Assembly: GCA_022823825.1 (NCBI GenBank)
Contig: JAJEHG010000031.1
Span: 1 to 36,073 of the forward strand
Length of the DNA: 36,073 bases
DNA from: Nitrosopumilaceae archaeon
GTDB taxonomy: Archaea > Thermoproteota > Nitrososphaeria > Nitrososphaerales > Nitrosopumilaceae
Direction: 5' to 3'
Shown here one piece after another: positions 30,530 through 36,073 of this stretch (positions within the stretch are counted from its first letter, which is position 1; every line of letters begins with the position of its first letter). A program made the position numbers and the translations under genes. Below the pieces are notes generated by a model. It was not told where the DNA came from and did no database searches. It saw nothing but the letters and a program-made list of their open reading frames with translations.

Positions 30530-33157
30530 ATGGCAGTACCAAGGGTAAGCTCGGCGCTGGCCGCAGTAGGGCTCAAGCAGCTGCCCCCGCCCATGATAAT
30601 AGGCGAGCGGCTCAACACCCAGGGCTCCAGAAAGGCAAAGCAGATGGTGCTCGACGGGGACTATGACGGGCTCGTAAGCCTGGGCCGCTCGCAGGCCGAG
30701 GAGGGGGCCCACTGCATCGACGTCTGCGTGGCCACGACGGAAAAGTCCGACGAGCTGGAGTTCATGGTAAACCTGGTAAAGAGGCTCAGCCTCGAGGTCG
30801 AGGCCCCGCTCGTAATAGACTCGACTGATCCCGACGTGATACGGGCTGCAATACGGCAGGTTCCGGGCAGACCCATAATCAACTCGATAAACCTGGAGGG
30901 TGACGGCTCGCGCTTTGCAAGTCTGGCGCCAGTAATGGCCGAGTACGGCACCCCGGCAATAGCGCTGTGCATAGGCCCCGGCGGCATGGCAAAGACGGCC
31001 AAGGAGAAGCTGGAGACGGCAAGGCTCCTGTTCGAGGAGGGGCAAAAGTACGGGCTGGCGCCGGACCAGTACATATTCGACGTCCTGACGTTCACGCTTG
31101 CGACGGGCCAAGACGAGTTCCGCAGCGCGGGGGTCGAGACGCTGGACGGCATCAAACTGGTCAAAAAGGAGTTTCCCGACTCGTTTACCGCGCTGGGGCT
31201 GAGCAACATCAGCTTTGGCCTCACGCCCCCGGCGCGGCGCGTCCTCAATTCCGTGTTTCTGTATCACGCGATACGGGCCGGGCTTGACGCTGCAATCGTA
31301 AACGCCAGGGAGATAATACCGTACGGGGAGATTGACAAGGAGGAGAGCGGCCTTGCCGAGGACCTCATATTTGACCGCGGCCCGGACGCGCTCTCGAAAT
31401 TCGTGTCATACTTTGAGGACGGCGGCGGCTCTGGAAGTGGTGGTGGCAGCGGCGCCAGAAAGAGAAGCGGTCCCGAGATCGACGCGTCGTGGCCGCCTGC
31501 AAAGCGGGCAAACTTTAGGATTGTAAACCGGCTTGCCGACGGCATCGCGCAAGACGTGGTGCGCGCCATAGCCATGCAGGCGGGGCTCGAATCGAGCATA
31601 ATACCTGACAGGGAGGGGGAGGGGGAGGACGCCGTTACAATCGACGCGCCGCAGTCGAAGACCCACGACGCCGCCATACGCGTGCTCAACGAGAGCCTGC
31701 TGCCTGCCATGAAGGAGGTCGGCGACAGGTTCGGCGCCGGCGAGCTGATACTGCCGTTTGTCCTAAAGTCGGCAGAGTGCATGAAGGCGGCCGTCGGCGA
31801 GCTTGAGAGATACCTGGTAAAGGAGGAGGGCGGCGCAAGCAAGGGCAAGCTGGTGCTCGGCACCGTATACGGGGACGTGCACGACATCGGCAAGAACCTG
31901 GTAAAGACCATATTCCAGAACAACGGGTATGCCGTATACGACCTGGGCAAGCAGGTACCGCTCCAAAAGTTCCTTGACAAGATTGCAGAGGTGAGGCCGG
32001 ACGCCGTCGGCCTGTCGGCCCTGCTCGTGTCCACCTCGAGGCAGATGCAGCTGTTCGTGGAGCACGCGCGCGAAAACAAGATGGACACGCCCGTACTGTG
32101 CGGGGGCGCCGCCATCAACAGCAGCTACATCAACAGGATTGCGATGCCAAACGGGGACAAAAAGGACGCGCTGTACGAGCCGGGCGTCTTTTACTGCAAC
32201 ACGATGTTCGACGGGCTGAGGGTAATGGACGCGCTCGTCGACGACGCGCGGAGAGAGGAGATGCTCGCGGACTGGAGGCAGGGCCTCTCAAAGTGGCAGG
32301 CAAGGCAGGAGGCGCTCTCCAAGGCCAAGGCGGCCGGGGCGGGGCCTGACGGCGGGCCAGGAGGCGCGTCTGCGGATAAGAAAAAGCTTGAGAGGAGCGC
32401 AGTCGAGCCGGTGCGGCCGCCCGCCATACCTGGCTTCATGAGGCCGGGGGTCCCGGCAAGGCTGCAGCCCGGCGACATTCCGATGGATGAGGTATGGCCC
32501 CTCGTCGACACAAAGTCGCTTTACAGGCTGTCCTGGGGCGTGCGCGGCAGGGGGGCGGGCAGGGAGTCGCAGGAGGACCACGAGAAACTGTTCCTGTCAT
32601 GGCAGCGCAGGATTGAGTCTGAGCGCATGTTCGAGCCCCGGGTGGTGTACGGGTACTTCAGGTGCCACAACAGGAGGGGGGGCGGCGCCGTACTCGACAT
32701 CGAGGACGCGCAGGGCGGCGCCGTGTCGTTTGCCTTTCCGCGCTCACAAAAGGCGGAGCGGCTGTGCCTTGCCGACTACTTTGGCGGAGACGACGTGGTG
32801 GCGTTCCAGTCGGTTACGGTCGGCTCGAGGGTCACCGACACGATAGAGGAGTGGAACAGGCAGGGCATGTATACGGACGCGTACTATCTGCACGGGCTTG
32901 CAGTAGAGGCGGCCGAGGCGCTGGCAGAGTGGACCAACCGGCGCATCAGGTCGGAGCTAAACCTTGATGGCGGGTGCCTCCGGTACAGCTGGGGCTATCC
33001 AAGCTGCCCGGACCTAGCGCAGCATGCGCTGGTCTGGCGCCTGCTGGAGCCGCAGCACTCGGACATGTCCCTGACGGAGTCGGGGCAGATCGTGCCCGAG
33101 CACTCCACTGCGGCCATAGTAGTGCACCACCCCGAATCCAAGTATTTCGTGCTGTAG
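30530..33157 (+). CDS. metH: Methionine synthase, folate/cobalamin/AdoMet-activation subunit
   Basis: Protein of 875 aa. Residues about 20-290 form the pterin-binding (methyl-folate) barrel (PMIIGERLNTQGSRKAKQM, LVIDSTDPDVI). A Gly/Ser linker (about 305-320) follows. The helical cap and cobalamin-binding domains span about 340-560, with the B12 motif GDVHDIGKN whose axial His is residue 451. Residues about 640-875 are the activation domain, with the AdoMet motif RYSWGYPSCPD. This subunit carries the methyl group from 5-methyltetrahydrofolate to cobalamin and is reactivated by AdoMet; homocysteine binding is supplied by the upstream gene. A start at 30497 adds 11 residues but would place the coding region on the likely TATA box; 30530 is preferred. 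Convergent with the MetF-like gene. Confidence 0.9.
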   Translation: MAVPRVSSALAAVGLKQLPPPMIIGERLNTQGSRKAKQMVLDGDYDGLVSLGRSQAEEGAHCIDVCVATTEKSDELEFMVNLVKRLSLEVEAPLVIDSTDPDVIRAAIRQVPGRPIINSINLEGDGSRFASLAPVMAEYGTPAIALCIGPGGMAKTAKEKLETARLLFEEGQKYGLAPDQYIFDVLTFTLATGQDEFRSAGVETLDGIKLVKKEFPDSFTALGLSNISFGLTPPARRVLNSVFLYHAIRAGLDAAIVNAREIIPYGEIDKEESGLAEDLIFDRGPDALSKFVSYFEDGGGSGSGGGSGARKRSGPEIDASWPPAKRANFRIVNRLADGIAQDVVRAIAMQAGLESSIIPDREGEGEDAVTIDAPQSKTHDAAIRVLNESLLPAMKEVGDRFGAGELILPFVLKSAECMKAAVGELERYLVKEEGGASKGKLVLGTVYGDVHDIGKNLVKTIFQNNGYAVYDLGKQVPLQKFLDKIAEVRPDAVGLSALLVSTSRQMQLFVEHARENKMDTPVLCGGAAINSSYINRIAMPNGDKKDALYEPGVFYCNTMFDGLRVMDALVDDARREEMLADWRQGLSKWQARQEALSKAKAAGAGPDGGPGGASADKKKLERSAVEPVRPPAIPGFMRPGVPARLQPGDIPMDEVWPLVDTKSLYRLSWGVRGRGAGRESQEDHEKLFLSWQRRIESERMFEPRVVYGYFRCHNRRGGGAVLDIEDAQGGAVSFAFPRSQKAERLCLADYFGGDDVVAFQSVTVGSRVTDTIEEWNRQGMYTDAYYLHGLAVEAAEALAEWTNRRIRSELNLDGGCLRYSWGYPSCPDLAQHALVWRLLEPQHSDMSLTESGQIVPEHSTAAIVVHHPESKYFVL

Positions 33158-33172
33158 CGCGAGCGCGGGGCC

Positions 33173-33913
33173 TCAGATGTCCAACCCGTCAAGGAACTCG
33201 TATGCGGCCGCAAAGTCGTTTGGCGACGTGATCAGCAGATCTCCCGTTATGCGGTGCACGCCCCTTACGAACTCCTCGAAATTTTCAGAGTAGGAGCCCA
33301 GATCCAGGTTCAGGAACTCGGCCGACTTTTGGTTCTTCGGTGACGGGTGCAGCAGCACCGGCACGACCTTGAACCCGTCAAGCCGCGACGCCATGCTCTT
33401 TACCTGCTGCACGCTGTGCACCACCTGCGTGAAAAAGCCGACGGGACGCGCCAGCGTCTTTTGCTGCACCTGCGACGCGCTCAGCCCGTCTGAGACTGAC
33501 ATGTACAAGTCGATCTTGGAGCCTGCAGCGGACTCCCTGAGCCTCTTTGCGACGGCGCTGGACTTTTGGCCCGTGTCGGGACGGCCGTTGCGGGACGGAT
33601 CGCCCATCAAGACCAGAACTCCCTCGAATCCGGCGTCGACGCACCGGGATACGAACGCGTCAATCTCCGATCCGGTCTTGTCCCTGACCCTGAGGCTGAC
33701 TGTTACGGGCATGTCGGGCATGACCTGCTTGATGTTCCTGCCGATTACGATGGGAGAGACGCGCTCGTTTCCAAGCACGTTCTCTGTGATGTGTATCGAG
33801 TCGCACTTTGGCGCTATTGCAAGCAGGCGCTCCATGCTCCTTGCGACTGCGGCGGCCTCGTCCATGCCGGGCGACACCTTTGGCGGGTTGGACTCGTACC
33901 TGATGGTTCCCAT
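33173..33913 (-). CDS. Methylenetetrahydrofolate reductase-like protein (MetF family)
   Basis: Protein of 246 aa with features of the MTHFR barrel: SIHITENVLGNERVSPI near the N-terminus, VSLRVRDKTGSEIDAFVSRCVDAGFEGVLVLMGDPSRNG in the middle (the RD...GDP pattern) and PVGFFTQVVHS. It probably reduces methylene-tetrahydrofolate to the methyl-tetrahydrofolate used by the adjacent methionine synthase, to which it is convergent with 15 nt between stops. The family is divergent here and shorter than bacterial MetF, and the electron donor is unknown. The ATG at 33913 was chosen over longer starts because a promoter box lies at 33941-33949. Confidence 0.72.
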   Translation of the reverse strand: MGTIRYESNPPKVSPGMDEAAAVARSMERLLAIAPKCDSIHITENVLGNERVSPIVIGRNIKQVMPDMPVTVSLRVRDKTGSEIDAFVSRCVDAGFEGVLVLMGDPSRNGRPDTGQKSSAVAKRLRESAAGSKIDLYMSVSDGLSASQVQQKTLARPVGFFTQVVHSVQQVKSMASRLDGFKVVPVLLHPSPKNQKSAEFLNLDLGSYSENFEEFVRGVHRITGDLLITSPNDFAAAYEFLDGLDI

Positions 33914-33925
33914 TTTCAGTAGGAC

Positions 33926-33933
33926 TCTTTTAT
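33926..33933 (+). promoter_or_regulatory. TATA-like box of the NUDIX gene
   Basis: The sequence cttttatt is centred about 26 nt before the GTG at 33955 and supports that start. It sits within 15 bp of the oppositely oriented box of the MetF-like gene. Confidence 0.55.
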
Positions 33934-33940
33934 TCCCCGT

Positions 33941-33949
33941 TAATATCCT
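33941..33949 (-). promoter_or_regulatory. TATA-like box of the MetF-like gene
   Basis: The plus-strand taatatcct (minus: aggatatta) is about 31 nt before the ATG at 33913, allowing a leader of a few nucleotides. Confidence 0.45.
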
Positions 33950-33954
33950 TGAAT

Positions 33955-34599
33955 GTGGCATTGCTGGACGACACGCTGACACTCGACGCGGTGCGCTCGG
34001 CCCTGTCCGGACGCCCCGCCCGGGTGGGCGGCGGCGATGGCACGGGCGACTCCCGAGATTATGACGCCTCCGCCACCAGTGGCGGCGCGGGGCGGCGCGC
34101 GGCCGTCATGGTCATAGTGCACGGTCCGCGAAAAAGGCCGATGGTAGTGATGACAGTCAAGTCCGCGTCCCTCCCCCTGCACGCCGGCGAGATTGCGTTT
34201 CCGGGGGGCAAGGCGGAGGAGGGGGACGAGAGCCTGCTGCATACGGCACTGCGCGAGACCCTTGAGGAGGTGGGGCTGCGCGTCGAATCCGAGCACGTGG
34301 CGGGGGGGCTCAGTCCGGTCTCCACGCTCAGCTCGGGGTTTGTAATCGCGCCATACCTGGCCGTGCTGGACGGCACGCCCGCACTGAAGCCAAACTCCGA
34401 GGTCGCCGAGATACTAAGGATCCCGCTCGGGGCCCTGCTTGACTCTGTCGCGCCCGACGACGATCCCGGGCACGGCTCGATGAGCGGCATGTACACGTTT
34501 GAGCATGCAGTGACGGGGGGGCGAAAGGTGTGGGGGGCGTCCGCGCGAATCCTAAAGCAGGTGCGCGACGCGCTAGCAGCACCGGGGCCGCGCGCGTGA
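33955..34599 (+). CDS. NUDIX hydrolase, coenzyme A pyrophosphatase-like
   Basis: Protein of 214 aa. After a variable N-terminal region with a Gly/Asp/Ser loop, it has the sequence LPLHAGEIAFPGGKAEEGDES (in outline) leading into the NUDIX helix TALRETLEEVGL, with catalytic Glu residues in REtlEEvG. The HAGEIAFPGGK block just before the NUDIX box is typical of the CoA diphosphatase (NudL/NUDT7/8) subgroup, which cleaves CoA or acyl-CoA to phosphopantetheine and adenosine bisphosphate. Substrate is inferred from that block only. The GTG start at 33955 is set by the TATA box; a TTG 6 nt earlier is possible. It is divergent from the MetF-like gene. Confidence 0.82.
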   Translation: MALLDDTLTLDAVRSALSGRPARVGGGDGTGDSRDYDASATSGGAGRRAAVMVIVHGPRKRPMVVMTVKSASLPLHAGEIAFPGGKAEEGDESLLHTALRETLEEVGLRVESEHVAGGLSPVSTLSSGFVIAPYLAVLDGTPALKPNSEVAEILRIPLGALLDSVAPDDDPGHGSMSGMYTFEHAVTGGRKVWGASARILKQVRDALAAPGPRA

Positions 34600-34694
34600 C
34601 GCGCATGCGGGCCATCGCACAAGGGCGGCATGCGGGCCGGAAAACCGGCGGCAGTGCGCGCGTGCGCCGCACGCCAGCGCAACAACGGCGCGCG

Positions 34695-35621
34695 TCATGT
34701 CCTTGCGCCGATCACCAGGTCGACTTTGTAGTTTAGGACCGTGCGCGGGTTGATCTCAAGCCTCCACGGTATGTACGAGGGTTTCGCGGTGTCTGCAGAT
34801 ATCTCGAATCCGTGCTCTGCCAGGGCCGCGCGCAGGGAGTGCTCGTCGGTAATCCGCCTTGGCGTCGGGCCGGAACCGCGCTCAAAGTCATACGGGTCGG
34901 CCATTACAACGGACGCCCCCTGCGGCGTCTGGCCTGACATATGCCTTATGAGTTCGATCGGATCGATCAGCTCAAGCACGTTCAGGGCCACCACCAGATC
35001 AAACCGAAGCCCGCCCGTTATGCAGGACATGGAGTCGCCCACCGCATAGCAGGCGTCCGTCCCGGCGCCCTTTGCCTGCGCGATTGCGTCATACGAGGAG
35101 TCGATTCCTACAACCGCCCCGTATGTATGGCCCGAGTCCGGCGACGCGAGATGGTTGGACACGGTTCCAACCGAGCAACCGTGTTCCAGCGCGCGCCTTC
35201 CGGAGGGCAGCCGCGCCAGCCGCTCCTTTATGACGTGATAAAACTCAGAGCCCCCGCTTCTGTGGTAGATCTGCGACCACCTGTTCTCAAGGTTGGTCCT
35301 GTCGTATGCGGCGGACGCCCCCTTTGCCGCCGGTGCCCTCGCCGATGCCGCGGCAGACGACAGCGTCTTCTTTACAAACATTCTCATTTTTGGGGACTGC
35401 ACGGTACGATACAGGCGGCCGCCGAGCGCGCCGCGGCACGCAAAATATTCCGCGGCGTCATCCCAGACTATCGGTATTTCATCGATGATTGGAAACTCAA
35501 GCGGGCATGCCGCGCAGGACAGGATTCCCTCCCTGATCTCACCGCCCTCCACGAACGTGTCAAGTTCCAGGCTTCCTCCGCAACGCGGGCACTTGATGAA
35601 CTCCGTGTCCCGTTCCCGCAT
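34695..35621 (-). CDS. SAM-dependent methyltransferase with N-terminal zinc ribbon
   Basis: Protein of 308 aa. Residues about 8-55 form a Trm112-like zinc ribbon (FIKCPRCGGSLELD ... ILSCAACPLEFPIIDEIPIV), with two CxxC pairs. After an Ala-rich linker, residues about 140-300 are a class I methyltransferase: motif I ALEHGCSVGTVSNHLA, acidic motif II GIDSSYDAI, and motif IV-like FDLVVALNVLELID. The substrate is unknown; a ribbon fused to a methyltransferase suggests small-molecule or macromolecule modification but gives no direct clue. The ATG at 35621 was chosen over the 35696 start because of the TATA-like box 27 nt upstream. Its neighbours offer no functional link. Confidence 0.78.
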   Translation of the reverse strand: MRERDTEFIKCPRCGGSLELDTFVEGGEIREGILSCAACPLEFPIIDEIPIVWDDAAEYFACRGALGGRLYRTVQSPKMRMFVKKTLSSAAASARAPAAKGASAAYDRTNLENRWSQIYHRSGGSEFYHVIKERLARLPSGRRALEHGCSVGTVSNHLASPDSGHTYGAVVGIDSSYDAIAQAKGAGTDACYAVGDSMSCITGGLRFDLVVALNVLELIDPIELIRHMSGQTPQGASVVMADPYDFERGSGPTPRRITDEHSLRAALAEHGFEISADTAKPSYIPWRLEINPRTVLNYKVDLVIGART

Positions 35622-35642
35622 CCCAAATTCCGCACACGCCGT

Positions 35643-35653
35643 CCAATATTTGG
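35643..35653 (-). promoter_or_regulatory. TATA-like box of the methyltransferase gene
   Basis: Plus-strand ccaatatttgg (minus: ccaaatattgg, a near-palindrome) is centred 27 nt before the ATG at 35621, implying a leaderless mRNA. Confidence 0.6.
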
Positions 35654-36005
35654 ATTGGGTAGGGGGAAGGGCGGGGCGGGGGCGGAAAAATGGCACGATC
35701 TCCTAGATCCCACCTCAATGAGGAACTGTACATGTGGGGCATGGCACAGTCCATCGACACTCTGACCGGTCGGCGGCGCCCGCCCGGCTGACTGTATGCG
35801 GGTCCCATATGTGACGAGATCCGGACAGGCAGGGTGCCACCCGCTAGTCTGAAACCCGGTCGGCAAAAGCAGGAGCACACCGCAGCATTGCGGCGCGACG
35901 GCGATCTCCACACGTCCGAGGCCATCGGTTTTAAACTCTGTTTCCTAATTCCTCCCCCACATGCCGGCCAAGTCCAGGCCGGGCGGCATCATGGGCTTCA
36001 TGCCG
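35654..36005. other. Intergenic region near the window end
   Basis: About 350 nt without a gene I can support. Open frames on the minus strand (35468-35911 and 35560-35925) run over the methyltransferase promoter and show no motif. On the plus strand a TATA-like ttttaaac (35929-35936) precedes an ATG at 35961 by 28 nt, opening a frame to the window edge, but the opposite strand looks more like coding sequence there. Confidence 0.45.
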
Positions 36006-36073
36006 TCACGACGTCACACCCCCCCCCGCCTCCCGCGCAATCGACTCGTCCCTCCACCTGTTGTACAGGGCCA
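36006..36073 (-). CDS. 3' end of an unrecognised gene, cut by the window edge
   Basis: The minus strand reads ALYNRWRDESIAREAGGGVTS then TGA, with strongly GC-rich third codon positions like the real genes of this window. Only about 22 codons are inside the window and the family cannot be recognised. A run of nine G residues (minus strand) lies within it. Just after the stop, another frame reads MKPMMPPGLDLAGMWGRN to a TAG, also coding-like, so the true C-terminus may continue through a frameshift near 36011. This is a low-certainty call. Confidence 0.4.
   Translation of the reverse strand, partial: ALYNRWRDESIAREAGGGVTS

Noticed and set aside
28940-31267. 775-codon open frame on the minus strand
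   Set aside because: It is antisense to the permease and both methionine synthase genes, which have strong family motifs; no promoter or motif of its own.

Overview
The window looks like chromosome from a marine ammonia-oxidising archaeon (Thaumarchaeota/Nitrososphaerota). The very GC-rich third codon positions, unlike those of free-living Nitrosopumilus, resemble the sponge symbiont Cenarchaeum symbiosum. The archaeal assignment rests on an archaeal DnaG-type primase, a CTP-type riboflavin kinase fused to a winged helix, diphthine synthase, LysW-carrier lysine/arginine biosynthesis, an ADP-forming acyl-CoA synthetase next to an enoyl-CoA hydratase (the gene pair of the thaumarchaeal 3-hydroxypropionate/4-hydroxybutyrate cycle), and TATA-like boxes placed 24-31 nt before most first-gene start codons, which implies mostly leaderless mRNAs. 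The species name is an inference from memory, not from a search.

Layout. 1-4.9 kb: an atypical Nramp-like transporter and a large secreted double solute-binding protein. 5.0-9.0 kb: a 41-aa zinc-finger protein (minus strand), then 3-hydroxypropionyl-CoA synthetase, enoyl-CoA hydratase and an A-type Fe-S carrier, each with its own promoter. 9.2-10.7 kb: a secreted tandem SBP_bac_3 protein (minus). 10.7-11.96 kb: a 1.27-kb stretch with no convincing gene. 11.96-14.03 kb: dnaG and rbkR, overlapping. 14.2-26.3 kb (minus strand): a nearly complete LysW-dependent lysine/arginine locus in the order argG-lysW2-argX / lysY / [HEPN-MNT pair on the plus strand] / lysZ-lysJ-lysM / homocitrate synthase / lysW1-lysX-lysK-dph5. 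26.5-29.3 kb: a sulfonate/nitrate-type ABC importer (SBP, ATPase, permease). 29.5-33.2 kb: methionine synthase split into two polypeptides, followed convergently by a MetF-like reductase. 33.95-36.07 kb: a CoA-pyrophosphatase-like NUDIX protein, a zinc-ribbon methyltransferase, and the 3' end of a gene leaving the window.

How the genes work together. Homocitrate synthase starts lysine synthesis. LysX and ArgX attach 2-aminoadipate or glutamate to LysW carriers; LysZ, LysY and LysJ phosphorylate, reduce and aminate the bound substrate; LysK releases lysine or ornithine; ArgG works near the end of the arginine branch. The two ligases each have their own LysW, and the lysine-side LysW ends in Gln rather than the usual Glu. 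Several junctions in the locus are 4-nt GTGA/ATGA or 1-nt TAATG overlaps, indicating tight translational coupling. MetH-N, MetH-C and MetF form a one-carbon/methionine module, and the adjacent importer may supply organosulfur.

Most unusual: two solute-binding proteins from different families both have their lobes in permuted order (lobe II before lobe I). Other points are the Gln-terminated LysW, a Dph5-DUF357 fusion, a toxin-antitoxin-like pair with a perfect 22-bp palindrome inserted in the amino-acid locus, and in-frame triplet repeats that lengthen linkers in many otherwise conserved enzymes.
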